64,000 nucleotides of DNA, from NCBI RefSeq assembly GCF_026391055.1, contig NZ_JAPLET010000020.1, positions 310,001 through 374,000 of the forward strand, given 5' to 3'. Each line of letters begins with the position of its first letter. Within the stretch, counting starts at the first letter, position 1. The notes below the pieces were generated by a model. The model searched no databases. It was given only the letters and a program-made list of their open reading frames with translations, and was not told the DNA's origin. A program made the translations under genes and the position numbers. Of the stretch, positions 25,416 through 35,400 are shown in pieces. Origin of the DNA: Spirosoma sp. Its GTDB lineage: Bacteria; Bacteroidota; Bacteroidia; Cytophagales; Spirosomataceae.

Positions 25416-26091
25416 GTCCGACGTGGATTCGTCCGACGTGGATTCGTCCGACGTGGATTCGTCCGGCGTGGATTCGTCCGGCGTGGATTCGCCCGGCGTG
25501 GATTCGCCCGTTGCTCTTAACCTGAACGGACTTATCCTGACGGGGGGGCGGAGTACCCGGATGGGGGAGGATAAGTCCATGCTGAATTACCACGGCAAAT
25601 CCCAGCGCGAACACCTGACTGAGTTGCTCAAACCCTATTGCCAAACGGTTTTCTGGTCAGTCAATGCCGATCAGGCGGGTGACCTTGCTGGAGCAAATCA
25701 GCCGATAATTGTTGATGTATACGATTTGGTCAGCCCATTGAATGGCATACTGTCGGCCTTTCAAACCGACCCGTCGGCGGCCTGGCTGGTAGTGGCCTGT
25801 GACATGCCATTGCTGACAGCCTCGTCCATCGACGCCCTGCTGGCGAATCGCGCACCGGATAAAATGGCGACCGTTTTTTACGATTCGGATGGACAACTGC
25901 CCGAACCGTTGCTGGGGATTTATGAATCGGCTTTCGGGCCGATTTTTCAGCGGGCGTTTGCTCAGGGAGCCGTTTCGCCCCGGCAGCTTCTCCGGCAAAA
26001 TGACGTGCAGATCATCTCCGTGCCGGATCGTCGCGAACTGGTGAACATCAATGATCCCGAAGCCAGGGCGGCTCTGAAACAACGCAGTTAA
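25408..26091 (+). CDS. mobA: Molybdenum cofactor guanylyltransferase MobA with repeat-coded N-terminus
   Basis: The best start is a GTG at 25408, overlapping the moaC stop by 8 bp; an in-frame GTG at 25387 is also possible. The enzyme core begins at LNGLILTGGRSTRMGEDKSM, the NTP-binding signature of MobA, with VVACDMPLL (metal-binding Asp) and the late motif VNINDPEAR. About 35 residues precede it, coded by a 15-bp tandem repeat, giving an acidic VDSSD/VDSSG/VDSPG array not usual for MobA. It transfers GMP to molybdopterin. Any GTG in the repeats could also serve as start, so the true N-terminus is uncertain. Confidence 0.9.
   Translation: MSKSDVDSSDVDSSDVDSSGVDSSGVDSPGVDSPVALNLNGLILTGGRSTRMGEDKSMLNYHGKSQREHLTELLKPYCQTVFWSVNADQAGDLAGANQPIIVDVYDLVSPLNGILSAFQTDPSAAWLVVACDMPLLTASSIDALLANRAPDKMATVFYDSDGQLPEPLLGIYESAFGPIFQRAFAQGAVSPRQLLRQNDVQIISVPDRRELVNINDPEARAALKQRS
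25423..25512 (+). repeat. 15-bp minisatellite, six copies, inside mobA
   Basis: Six in-frame units of 15 bp start at 25423, 25438, 25453, 25468, 25483 and 25498. The first two are GTGGATTCGTCCGAC; the third and fourth end GGC; the fifth reads GTGGATTCGCCCGGC and the last ends CGTT. Each codes Val-Asp-Ser-Ser/Pro-Asp/Gly/Val. The 15-nt period keeps the frame if copies are gained or lost. Confidence 0.95.
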
Positions 26092-26174
26092 CTTCCTACT
26101 TATATATATTGATTTAAGAATAAAACTCCGTGAATCTCTAAGTTTCTCCCGGTCCGCCGGTACGGTGCATCTCT

Positions 26175-26783
26175 ATGAGAAAAATCAATAAACTACTTCT
26201 TGCAGCTGGTTCTTTACTTTTGAGTGGAGGAGCCTCGGCCCAGCGAGCAACACCCTCGCCCGAATTGCAAAACTTCACCGAGCAGCGCATCCGGCATCAG
26301 AAAACCCTTGGCCTTACCCTCGGCAGCTACGCGCTGGCTAACATTGCCGTTGGGGCCGTAGCCGCCGGACAAACCTCAGGCGAGACGAAGTATTTTCATA
26401 AAATGAACGTGTACTGGAACCTGGTCAACCTCGGCATTGCCGGGTTTGGACTGCTCGGTTCACGCAAAACGCTGGTCGGTTCTGAAACACTGGCCGATGC
26501 GGTGAAACAGCATGAGAACATGAAGAAAATCCTGTTGCTCAACACCGGTCTTGACGTCGCTTATGTTGTGGGTGGTGCTTACCTCCGGGAACGGGGCACT
26601 AATCAGCCCGACAAGGCCGACCAACTGCGGGGTTACGGTAAGTCAATTATGTTTCAGGGCGGGTTTCTTTTCGCGTTTGATCTGGTCAACTACTTCATTT
26701 TTAAGAACCGGGGCGATAAACAGGAACGATTGCTCCTCTCTGCCACCCCCGATGGTATCGGTGTTGTCTTGCCTGTTCGGTAG
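26175..26783 (+). CDS. Small membrane protein (possibly DUF6992)
   Basis: A 202-residue protein with a signal peptide (MRKINKLLLAAGSLLLSGGASA, cut near AQ). Several hydrophobic stretches follow (LGLTLGSYALANIAVGAVAA, VNLGIAGFGLLG, ILLLNTGLDVAYVVGGAYL, FQGGFLFAFDLVNYFIF). It resembles a Bacteroidota family I recall as DUF6992, but I am not certain. No catalytic motif is visible. It stands alone between mobA and the nucleotidyltransferase gene. Probably an integral membrane protein of unknown role. Confidence 0.7.
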   Translation: MRKINKLLLAAGSLLLSGGASAQRATPSPELQNFTEQRIRHQKTLGLTLGSYALANIAVGAVAAGQTSGETKYFHKMNVYWNLVNLGIAGFGLLGSRKTLVGSETLADAVKQHENMKKILLLNTGLDVAYVVGGAYLRERGTNQPDKADQLRGYGKSIMFQGGFLFAFDLVNYFIFKNRGDKQERLLLSATPDGIGVVLPVR

Positions 26784-26846
26784 ATGGGGCTGAACTAAAG
26801 AAAATGAGGGGCTGTTATGCGATAATTTACTAATCGCAACTAGCCT

Positions 26847-27638
26847 ATGACAGCTCATTTATCGCTTTTTCAACCATTCATCGACTCGGCCATTAACGTA
26901 TGTCAACAGGACCCTGAAGCAATTGGTCTGGCAGCGGGTGGTTCGTGGGCATCGGGTGAACTGGATGCTTACTCCGACCTGGATCTGGTGCTGCTTCTCA
27001 GCCGAAAAGTGGCACCAGACGTAGAGCAGATGCAGGCGTATGCGTCCCGGATCGGTCCTTTGCTGGCATCGTTCCGGGGCGACCACGTGGGTGAGCCGCG
27101 CCTGCTGATTGCCTTGTATGAATCTCCCTTGCTGCACGTGGATATCAAGTTTCTGACACTCGATGAGTTCTACGAGCGGGTGGAGAATCCGGTCATTCTA
27201 TGGGAGCGAGATGAACAGCTAACGTCGATTATGGAGAAGTCGGTAGCTGTATATCCTCCGTTCGATTTTCAATGGACGGAAGATCGCTTCTGGGTTTGGA
27301 TGCATTATGCCGCGCTTAAAATTGGCCGGGGCGAGTTTTTCGAAGCGATGGATTTTTTGTCGTTTATTCGCGACAGGGTGCTGGGGCCGCTGCTGCATCT
27401 CAACTACAACGGACAGCCAAGAGGAGTGCGACGTGCCGAAACGACATTTACGTCAGACGAGTTAGATCGGCTGCTAAAAACCGTTGCCAGCGCGAACCGG
27501 GTAAGTCTGTGCCTGAGCCTGACCGAAGCCATGAACCTATATGAAGAATTACGGGACAAACTGGCGCCGGTTACGTTAATTAAAAATCGAAAAGCACAGA
27601 CAATCGTTACAGAGTATCTGACCACTATTCATCAGTAA
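26847..27638 (+). CDS. Nucleotidyltransferase-fold protein (aminoglycoside-adenylyltransferase-like)
   Basis: 263 residues with the Pol-beta-type nucleotidyltransferase signature AAGGSWASGELDAYSDLDLV near residue 31 (G-S, then DxD), followed by LLHVDIKFLT, which supplies the third acidic residue. The C-terminal half is helical (WVWMHYAALKIGRGEFFEAM), as in AadE/AAC-type and small-molecule nucleotidyltransferases. It lies 2 bp before the guanine-deaminase-like gene, so the two are probably co-transcribed. The substrate is unknown; antibiotic modification is possible but not shown. Confidence 0.8.
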   Translation: MTAHLSLFQPFIDSAINVCQQDPEAIGLAAGGSWASGELDAYSDLDLVLLLSRKVAPDVEQMQAYASRIGPLLASFRGDHVGEPRLLIALYESPLLHVDIKFLTLDEFYERVENPVILWERDEQLTSIMEKSVAVYPPFDFQWTEDRFWVWMHYAALKIGRGEFFEAMDFLSFIRDRVLGPLLHLNYNGQPRGVRRAETTFTSDELDRLLKTVASANRVSLCLSLTEAMNLYEELRDKLAPVTLIKNRKAQTIVTEYLTTIHQ

Positions 27639-27640
27639 TC

Positions 27641-28117
27641 ATGATTAATCAGGATGAAGTTTTTCTTCGGGAGGCCATTCAGCTCGCCCGCGAAGGGATG
27701 ACAACCGATCAGGGCGGGCCGTTTGGCGCTGTCATTGTTCGCGATGGACAAATTGTTGGAAAGGGCTTTAATAGGGTCACCTCGACCAACGATCCAACGG
27801 CCCATGCCGAAGTGGTAGCCATTCGCGATGCCTGCCATAACCTGGGCACCTTTCAACTGGATGGCTGTACGTTATATGCTTCCTGCGAACCCTGTCCGAT
27901 GTGTCTTGGGGCCATTTACTGGGCGCGTCCGAGTCGTGTGGTGTATGCCGCCCAACATACCGACGCGGCCAATGTTGGTTTTGATGATCAGTTTATTTAC
28001 GAAGAGATTGACAAACCGCACGAACACCGACACATACCCATGCACCAGCTCCTGCGCGACGAAGCCGAGGCTGTTTTCAAGGAATGGGTGGCGCTAGAAA
28101 AGCGAATTCCTTATTAA
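27641..28117 (+). CDS. Nucleoside/guanine deaminase (CDA/tRNA-A34-like zinc deaminase)
   Basis: 158 residues. Zinc-binding and catalytic motifs are intact: DPTAHAEVVAIRDAC (HAE) and SCEPCPMCLGAIYWAR (PCxxC). The segment FDDQFIYEEI and the conserved C-terminal helix match the GuaD-type guanine deaminases of about 155 residues. It would hydrolyse guanine to xanthine in the cytoplasm. It sits 2 bp after the nucleotidyltransferase gene and upstream of the kdn operon promoter. Confidence 0.88.
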   Translation: MINQDEVFLREAIQLAREGMTTDQGGPFGAVIVRDGQIVGKGFNRVTSTNDPTAHAEVVAIRDACHNLGTFQLDGCTLYASCEPCPMCLGAIYWARPSRVVYAAQHTDAANVGFDDQFIYEEIDKPHEHRHIPMHQLLRDEAEAVFKEWVALEKRIPY

Positions 28118-28168
28118 CGTGTGAGACGTACCTGTAAATCTATGTATTCGTTCTCGGGCGAAAACCCG

Positions 28169-28176
28169 TACTTTTG
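28169..28176 (+). promoter_or_regulatory. -7 promoter box of the kdn/kds operon
   Basis: TACTTTTG (TAnnTTTG) 61 nt before the aminotransferase ATG at 28238. A weak TTC in place of TTG lies about 20 nt upstream. The leader would be about 55 nt. Confidence 0.45.
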
Positions 28177-28237
28177 CGATATAAATGGTCGCTGAGCAAA
28201 AGTAATTCCCCAAGCGACCCTCTAAACGGATTACGTC

Positions 28238-29443
28238 ATGCCAGGAATGGAATTTTTCGGAGCGGCTGAGCGCACAGAGATCAACGATGTGCTCGAGACC
28301 GGCATCTTGTTTCGGTATAATCACGAAGCACAACGAAACAATATTTACAAAGCCCGCGAGTTTGAGGCCGAAGTGGCCAAACTAGTTGGCGCGAAGTACG
28401 CTCATGCCGTTTCGAGCGGGTCAACGGCGGCTTTATGTGCGATGGCTGCGGCCGGTATCGGTGCTGGTGATGAAGTCATCGTGCCGCCCTTTACCTACAT
28501 TGCCACCATCGAAGCTGTACTGATGGTTGGCGCGTTGCCCGTTTTCGCCGACATTGACGAAACGCTTTGTTTAAGTGCCGAAGGTATTCGGAAGGCGATT
28601 ACCCCCCGTACCAAAGGGGTTTGTCTGGTACACATGTGCGGACAAATGGCCGATATGGATGCCATCATGGCGGTCATCAACGAACACAACCTGGTGCTGG
28701 TCGAAGATGCCGGGCAGGCAATGGGTGCCAGCTATAAAGGTGTTTCGACGGGTTTATGGGGTAAAACCGGTGCCTATTCATTCGACTTTTTCAAGATCGC
28801 AACGGCAGGCGAAGGTGGCATCATGGTAACTAACGATGAAGTAGCCTACAAACATGCCGACTCGTATTCCGACCACGGCCACGACCACATTGGCAGCAAC
28901 CGGGGCATGGAGCAACACCCCATTTTAGGGTTCAACTACCGCATCAGCGAATTACATGCGGCTGTTGGTCTGGTGCAAACACGCCGGGTGCCCGAAATCA
29001 TCGAGAGCAACAACGCCCACAAAAGCCAGCTAATGGCAGCTCTGGGGCAGATTTCCGGTGTGGAGTTCGCCCGTATTCCCGACGCTGATGGCGATTCGGC
29101 TACATTTCTGAACATGCTCCTGCCCGACACGGAAACAGCCCAGCGGGTTGTCGCCGAAATGAACGCGGCCGGTATTGGTGGATTCAACTACTGGTTTACC
29201 AACATGTACCACTTCATTAACCAGTGGGATCATATAAAGGAAATGCGGACGGCGTCGACGCTGCCCATCGAAAAATTCGGTGCGCCCCAGGACTACAAAA
29301 ATCTGGACATTCCTAACGCCCAGGCGACCATTGGCCGGCTGATTTCGTTCGGTATCCGGGCCACCTGGACATCGGAAGAAGTGGCAACCCTGGCGTCGAA
29401 TATTGAAGCCGCCATCCGGAAAGCAACCCTGGTTGAAGCGTAA
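28238..29443 (+). CDS. kdnA: DegT/DnrJ-type aminotransferase, likely KdnA (8-amino-Kdo synthesis)
   Basis: A 401-residue PLP aminotransferase of the sugar DegT/DnrJ/EryC1 class. It has SSGSTAALCAMAAAGIGAGD, the PLP-phosphate region VEDAGQAMGA (Asp157), and the Schiff-base lysine in SFDFFKIATAGEGGIM (Lys186). It is followed by an iron-type alcohol dehydrogenase and by kdsA and kdsB. In Shewanella, KdnB oxidises Kdo at C8 and KdnA then aminates it to 8-amino-3,8-dideoxy-manno-octulosonate (Kdo8N). The same gene set here makes KdnA the best reading. Another sugar aminotransferase role is the alternative. Confidence 0.75.
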   Translation: MPGMEFFGAAERTEINDVLETGILFRYNHEAQRNNIYKAREFEAEVAKLVGAKYAHAVSSGSTAALCAMAAAGIGAGDEVIVPPFTYIATIEAVLMVGALPVFADIDETLCLSAEGIRKAITPRTKGVCLVHMCGQMADMDAIMAVINEHNLVLVEDAGQAMGASYKGVSTGLWGKTGAYSFDFFKIATAGEGGIMVTNDEVAYKHADSYSDHGHDHIGSNRGMEQHPILGFNYRISELHAAVGLVQTRRVPEIIESNNAHKSQLMAALGQISGVEFARIPDADGDSATFLNMLLPDTETAQRVVAEMNAAGIGGFNYWFTNMYHFINQWDHIKEMRTASTLPIEKFGAPQDYKNLDIPNAQATIGRLISFGIRATWTSEEVATLASNIEAAIRKATLVEA

Positions 29444-29474
29444 CTTTTTTCAGCCACTACGGCTTAACGATACA

Positions 29475-30572
29475 ATGGTAGCAACACAAACCACGCATAA
29501 AAATTTTAAAGGGGTCGAGAAAACTGTTTTCGGTCGGGGGAGTTTCTCGCAGCTCGACGAAATCATCGCGCCTGTCCGGACTGAAAACGAAGGCTATTTC
29601 GTCTTTCTGGTCGACAATTACTTCAAAGGTAAACCGCTTGAAGGACAGGTTCCGGCACATGCCGAAGATCTGACGTACTACATCAGCGTCGAAGAACACG
29701 AACCTACCACCGACCAGATCGATCAGCTTCGCGACGAAATTCTGGCGAAGAAGGGGCTTCCATCGGGTGTTGTCGGCATCGGTGGCGGCAGCATCATGGA
29801 CATTGCCAAAGCCTTGTCGCTGATGCTCACCAACGAAGGCTCTTCCACCTTGTACCAGGGGCTTAATCTGATCAAAAAGCCGGGCGTTTACCACGCTGGC
29901 GTACCCACCATTTCGGGTACCGGTGCCGAAGTGTCGATGACAGCGGTATTGACGGGTCCGGTTAAAAAACTGGGTTTGAAGTGCGAATGGACGGTGTTTA
30001 ACCAGATTGTGCTCGACCCCGAACTCATTGCCAGCGTACCCCGTAACTGGTGGTTCTACACGGGCATGGATACGTACATTCACTGTATTGAATCGGAGAA
30101 TGGGCGACTGAACAACGCGTATTCACACGCTTTTGCCGAACAGTCCATGAAACTTTGCCGGGAAATTTATCTGGGCGAAAACTCAGGCCAGACCCCCGAG
30201 AACGACGATAAGCTAATGGTGGCGTCGATGATGGGCGGTTTAAGCCTGACTTATTCCGAAGTGGGCGTTTGTCACGCGCTCAGCTACGGCCTGTCGAAGA
30301 TTCTGGGAACCCGGCATTGTTATGCCAATTGTTTGATCATGAACCACCTGGAAGATTATTATCCGCAGGGGGTTGCCGAGTTCAAAGAGATGGTCGCCTA
30401 CCACCAGATAGACCTGCCGCAGGGCTTATCGAAAGACTGGAGTGATGACACCATTACCCAAATGGCGCACGTGTCGTACAACTTGCCGCACATGTGGTTA
30501 CACGCCATCGGTGACAACTGGCAGGAAACCATCACCATCGACGTGCTGAAGGAGTTGTTTCGAAGACTGTAG
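29475..30572 (+). CDS. kdnB: Iron-containing alcohol dehydrogenase, likely KdnB
   Basis: 365 residues from ATG at 29475, 31 bp after kdnA; an upstream TTG inside kdnA was rejected. It is a type III (iron/zinc) alcohol dehydrogenase: the NAD-binding GVVGIGGGSIMDIAKALSL, then GVPTISGTGAEVSMTAV, and metal-site segments YTGMDTYIHCIE, HALSYGLSKILGTRHCYANC and MNHLEDYYPQ. In the Kdo8N pathway this enzyme oxidises C8 of Kdo before amination. Its place between kdnA and kdsA supports that role. Confidence 0.78.
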   Translation: MVATQTTHKNFKGVEKTVFGRGSFSQLDEIIAPVRTENEGYFVFLVDNYFKGKPLEGQVPAHAEDLTYYISVEEHEPTTDQIDQLRDEILAKKGLPSGVVGIGGGSIMDIAKALSLMLTNEGSSTLYQGLNLIKKPGVYHAGVPTISGTGAEVSMTAVLTGPVKKLGLKCEWTVFNQIVLDPELIASVPRNWWFYTGMDTYIHCIESENGRLNNAYSHAFAEQSMKLCREIYLGENSGQTPENDDKLMVASMMGGLSLTYSEVGVCHALSYGLSKILGTRHCYANCLIMNHLEDYYPQGVAEFKEMVAYHQIDLPQGLSKDWSDDTITQMAHVSYNLPHMWLHAIGDNWQETITIDVLKELFRRL

Positions 30573-30586
30573 ATTAAAAGTTTTGC

Positions 30587-30712
30587 CACAGACCGGGCCG
30601 CCGGAGCGGATGCACGGAGGTTCATGGAGATACACTGAGATAGTAAAGAGAAAATAAATCTCTGTGCATCTCCTTTACTCTCTGTGCATCCGCTCCGGCG
30701 GTTCGGTCTGTG
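30587..30712. repeat. 126-bp palindromic intergenic element before kdsA
   Basis: Arms of about 33 nt (30587-30619 and 30680-30712) pair with only three mismatches. The inner part holds two direct copies of TCTGTGCATC (30660s and 30680s). A stem this long between co-directional genes looks like a MITE- or REP-type dispersed element rather than a simple terminator. Confidence 0.7.
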
Positions 30713-30731
30713 TCATAATCCCCTTACAATT

Positions 30732-31583
30732 ATGTCCAAAAAAATCGTTCGCGTTGGCGACATTGAATGCGGTTCCGATGAGTTGTTTCTCATAAGCGGT
30801 CCCTGCGTTATTGAAGATGAAAAAATTATGATGACGGTAGCTGAGCAGCTCCGTGAAATCCAGGAGCGGCTCGGTATCAAGATCATCTACAAGTCGTCTT
30901 TCCAGAAAGATAACCGCTCCAGCCTGAACTACTACAACGGTCCCGGCCTGGAAAAAGGTATCAAGATTCTGGCTAAAGTAAAAGAGCAGTTCGGTTTCCC
31001 GTTGCTCACCGACGTGCATTACCCGGACCAGTGTGCTCCCGCTGCCGAAGTGGTCGACGTGCTGCAAATTCCGGCCTATCTGTGTATGCAGACAATGCTC
31101 GTAGTGGCAGCTGCCCAAACAGGTAAGGTTGTCAATGTGAAGCACGGACAATTCCTGGCACCGGAAAACATGAAGCACCCGGTTAAAAAAATTGAAGATT
31201 CGGGTAACGAGCAAATCATCCTGACCGAGCGTGGGTTTACGTTTGGTTACAATGATTTGGTGGTTGATCCACGCGCTTTCTATCATATGGCCCGCACCAA
31301 CTACCCGGTAGTGTTCGACGTTACCCACGCCATTCGGAAGTACGGTATTCCGTCGGCCGATGCAAAAGGTGGGGCGCGGGAATACCTGCCCGTACTTGCT
31401 CGCGCCGGTGTGGCTGCTGGTGTAGATGGTCTATTTGTTGAAACCCACACCTGTCCTTCTGAAGCTCTCTGCGATGCTGCCAGCCAACTGGATATTCGCT
31501 ATTTGGAAGAGTTCATGAAACCCCTCATCGAACTACACGCGGTTGAAGTAAAGTACCGCAACACTTTACCGGAATTGGCTTAA
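30732..31583 (+). CDS. kdsA: 3-deoxy-8-phosphooctulonate synthase KdsA
   Basis: 283 residues from ATG at 30732. KdsA motifs are present: FLISGPCVIED near residue 20, YKSSFQKDNRSS, LTDVHYPDQ and the PEP/arabinose-5-phosphate site region VNVKHGQFLAPENM; KYGIPSADAKGGAREYLPVL and VETHTCP follow. It condenses PEP with arabinose-5-phosphate to give Kdo-8-phosphate. The expected length for the family is about 280. It belongs to the Kdo gene group. Confidence 0.95.
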   Translation: MSKKIVRVGDIECGSDELFLISGPCVIEDEKIMMTVAEQLREIQERLGIKIIYKSSFQKDNRSSLNYYNGPGLEKGIKILAKVKEQFGFPLLTDVHYPDQCAPAAEVVDVLQIPAYLCMQTMLVVAAAQTGKVVNVKHGQFLAPENMKHPVKKIEDSGNEQIILTERGFTFGYNDLVVDPRAFYHMARTNYPVVFDVTHAIRKYGIPSADAKGGAREYLPVLARAGVAAGVDGLFVETHTCPSEALCDAASQLDIRYLEEFMKPLIELHAVEVKYRNTLPELA

Positions 31584-31585
31584 AT

Positions 31586-31708
31586 GATGTAGAATATAGG
31601 TGAATTGAGTGATTTCAGCCCGTAATTAAGACTGCTGTTCTAAACGTGCTGACTTACGGGCTGAAACCTGTAGGTACAACATCACCCAATTCACCTATAT
31701 CATACATC
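31586..31708. repeat. 123-bp nested palindromic element after kdsA
   Basis: Outer arms 31594-31613 and 31681-31700 pair with one mismatch (ATATAGGTGAATTG core) and extend outwards imperfectly to 31586 and 31708. Inner arms 31614-31625 and 31654-31665 (TTCAGCCCGTAA) pair perfectly. The sequence differs from the element at 30587, but size and placement are alike. Confidence 0.7.
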
Positions 31709-31714
31709 CTTCTC

Positions 31715-32416
31715 ATGGTTGACATAGAAAATACCTTCACCGCTCTGGGCGGTCAATTTGTTACGCCCGCGGACGCGCTGACCGAAAAGCTTCGGTCAGT
31801 AAAGGCCATTGTCTTCGACTGGGACGGTGTCTTCAACAGCGGTATCAAGACCGAAGCGGGTAGTAGTTCGTTCAGCGAAGTCGATTCGATGGGAACAAAT
31901 CTGCTCCGGTTCGGGCTTTGGTTACAGCATAATGGACATCTGCCGGTGGCCGCTGTGATCACGGGCGTAACCAATGGCTTGGCCGATACGCTGGTGGGTC
32001 GTGAGCATTTTCATGCCTGTTATTCGCAGGCTAAGCATAAAGTGGATGTGCTGGCCCATCTGCTCGAAGAGCACCAACTGGAACCAAAGGAGGTTGCCTT
32101 TTTCTTTGATGATGCCCTGGACCTTTCTGTGGCCGAAATAGTGGGTGTTCGCATTATGGTTCGCCGGCAGGCCAATCCTCTGTTCACGAACTACGTAAGT
32201 AAGAATGGCCTTGCGGACTATATCACTGGTAACCAGAGCGGGCAGTTTGCCGTTCGGGAAGGGTGCGAACTCCTATTGGGTCTTCTTGGCCAGTTCGACA
32301 CCGTTATGGCCGAACGGCTTCGGTACAAGCCTGTATACGACCAGTACTATCAGCAGCGGCAGGCTGTCGAGCCAAGCTACTGGACAGTAGGCATGAATGG
32401 GCCAGAACCTAAATAG
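31715..32416 (+). CDS. HAD phosphatase, KdsC-like (Kdo-8-phosphate phosphatase)
   Basis: 233 residues from ATG at 31715, just after the palindromic element. All four HAD motifs are visible: KAIVFDWDGVFNSG (DxD), VAAVITGVTN (Thr), a lysine in SQAKHKVDVL, and VAFFFDDALDLSVAE (DD). The first motif, with GVF, resembles KdsC phosphatases; but KdsC is normally 170-190 residues, so this is a longer form. It would remove the phosphate of Kdo-8-P made by KdsA. The context strongly supports this. Confidence 0.8.
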   Translation: MVDIENTFTALGGQFVTPADALTEKLRSVKAIVFDWDGVFNSGIKTEAGSSSFSEVDSMGTNLLRFGLWLQHNGHLPVAAVITGVTNGLADTLVGREHFHACYSQAKHKVDVLAHLLEEHQLEPKEVAFFFDDALDLSVAEIVGVRIMVRRQANPLFTNYVSKNGLADYITGNQSGQFAVREGCELLLGLLGQFDTVMAERLRYKPVYDQYYQQRQAVEPSYWTVGMNGPEPK

Positions 32417-32422
32417 TCTGAT

Positions 32423-35400
32423 TTATTGGTTTCCTGCTGCTAAAGCCTCTAATTCGTCAATTCGAGGATAGTCAATCCCATTAGTTACTTTTAGGCCATA
32501 GCTCGCTACTTCTTGAGCTTCAGTTTGGTATCCATTGATGGACAGAAAAGCAGCATAATCAAGGATAGCACTTACTGAGAAAGTATCGACGTCATAGTAC
32601 CGGAAAATTGGTTGTCCGTCCCGGTTAAACTCATATTTCATTGCTTCCAACTGGGTTTTAAGGTCGTTGTAGTAACTTCCAGCTACATTCTGTTTAGTTG
32701 GTATTCTAACTGCTTCACGCAGGTTTACTATCTTTTTTATCAGGTCAAACTTCTCGTCATTGCCAGTTAAAACGTCATCATAGCGTAAAACTTCCTGTAT
32801 CAAGTCGTTTTTGCTAAACTTATCAGGCAATTCCTTTAATAATACTTCTCTATCCCAACTAAACGCAAGCTTATAATAAGCCGTATAAGCATATCGTCTT
32901 TTTTCAAAAGCACGCTCTTTAAAATCATCAAAAGCTGCCAGGTGTTGCGCCCACTGACCCTGTTCGCCACTATATAGTTTCGATAAACCCAATACGGCTC
33001 CATAAATCATACGACTTACGTTTAGGAAAAACGTTTTTCTGCCGACGGCTACTTCTAACCTGTCTCGTATATCTTTATCCGTAAACCGATCTACTCCCCT
33101 TTTGAGGGCATCCACCATTTTTTGTTGGAAACCAATTGCTAGGACGAAGTAGTTACGTGCACGTTCATAATCGCTAATATCGCCATTACCGGGCCGTCCC
33201 CAAGTCCAGTAAAGTGAGCCTAGATTATGGTATACACTGCCTTGTTTTTCGGCTATTTTATCGACTTCATTTCGTACGTATTTCTCAACAATATGCTCGA
33301 ATACATTGCTCTCCCCCACGTTATTGTAAATGTATTCTTTGACAATCACATCGGTTGACAGTGTAATTTCCTCACACTCTTTAAATTCACATTTACGTTG
33401 AAGGATTTTTCCTACAACGTCGTTTTGGCAGTCTATGTAATCAGTCTTGTTAGGTAATTTTTTGAAGTAATCAGCTGCCGCTCTAGCAAATTCTTCTGCT
33501 TCATCAAGGTGACTTTTTCCTAATAAAAACAGCACATTGGCAAGGCCCTTCTTCGCCTTTGCAATTAGTACTTCATCGGTTGTTATACTAATTGCAGACT
33601 CAAACTGTTCAATAGCCTGTTTATTATCACCAGCATCGAAGTGGTACTGTCCAGCATTTATAAAAAGTAGCGCAGCTTCGTTTTTCTCTAACTCACTCAT
33701 GCTAAAAGATTTTTGTTCAGTTCTCATGACGTATGCAAGTGCATCGGCATGAGAAAGCAATAAACTAATTAATGTATTGTCTTTACCAAAAATTGCGTTG
33801 AACCGCTTGGCCAGTAAGTTAATAGCATAGCGGTAGCTGGTATCCAGCGTACCGTTTTTCACCTGGAGTTCTTTTATACACTCCTGCACCAGCCGGTGCA
33901 TAGAGTACAAAGGCGGTTTAGCGGATTCATCATATCTACCCAATGACAAACGTTCAATATAGTCAAGGGTGTCTTCAATATCAACATTGTGTTCGTAAAG
34001 TGATAAAACGGGCAGATCATCTGGGGCAAAACAGACCAAAATATTAATTAAATGCTTTAGATCGCCCGAAAGGGTTTGATAGGATACATCTATGGTTGTA
34101 AGTAAGTTTCGATCTGTATCATAATCTTCTTTCTCAATTTTTTTAAATCCTTCACTCCAAGCCTGATAAAAAATTGCAAATCTATTTGGGTTGTTTATCT
34201 CCAATATGCGGGCCTTTGCAATACTAACTGCCAGCGGAAGCCCTTGGAAAATACGAACTTGCTCAAGTGAGCTAACTGTTATTTTCCGTTTAGGATTCTC
34301 AGATTTTTCCAGGTAAGCTTTTACTGATTCATCGGTCCATTTTTCTAGGTATAGCGGTTGGAAAGGGTATTTTACTTTGCTCCGTATAACCCAGCTTTTG
34401 TTTCGGCTGGTGAGTAGTAAATGACCTTTAGTAGTGGTCTGCGGAAGGTACTTTTTTGCATATTCTTCAAACGTAACAGGTTCAGGACCAAAGCGGGTGT
34501 TCATGTCTGTATCCATTGCGTTGTCGAATACAATTAGCCAAGACTGGTCTTTCAATTCTTTGAACAATTCCTTGATCACACCAACGTTACCAATAGCGTC
34601 ACCAGTACCTGCTTTTGCCAACCATTTTGAGACTGTATTTTTGCTAAAAACTTCTTCAGCTAGTTCAATCAATTCATTTTCAACTTTATTTGTGTCAGCG
34701 TCGATCCACCAGATAATGTCATATTTTCGGCTGTCGGTTTTCTGCTGTTCATCCAGAAAAATAGAATATACAACCTGACGTGCCAAAAATGACTTTCCCA
34801 TACCCGGTTCGCCAACTATGCAAATCTTGTGATTGTCGGAAATTTTCTCATTTACATTATCCTTCGTAATAGCTAACGCGTTATTTATGTACTTTAAATC
34901 CGCATTAAAATAGCAAGATTGTGCATATTTAAAAGCTTCTTTGTCAACGTTTTGTATTAGCTTTGCTAAGCCTTTTTTGCTACGTCCAGAGAGTAATTCA
35001 TCTAATTTTGTTTCACATCTTTCTAGTGTCTCCTTCTCCAGAACCTGCCCTACTAGCAGAATGTCTACTATATTAGCGATTTTTATCGATAATATATATG
35101 TTTTATCAACAGTTTCTCTTAAGGATTTTAATAGAAATTGAGTACTTTCCGTATGGACATTATTCTCCTGTCTAAGGACTTTAATTTCGTTCTGTATTTT
35201 ATTGATTAAATTTTCTCTAAGCTCATTTATTAATCGATTGTTCTCTTTTACCTCAGCCTGTATGTTTTCCCAAATCCAAATTTGAAACGCTGTTCGCTCT
35301 TTGTCATTATCTTTATCCTTTAATGCTTCTTTAAAAGCAAGGTCAAAACAAAGTGGTAATTGATTGTTGAAGAATTCTTTAAGTCGATTCCAGACAGGAT

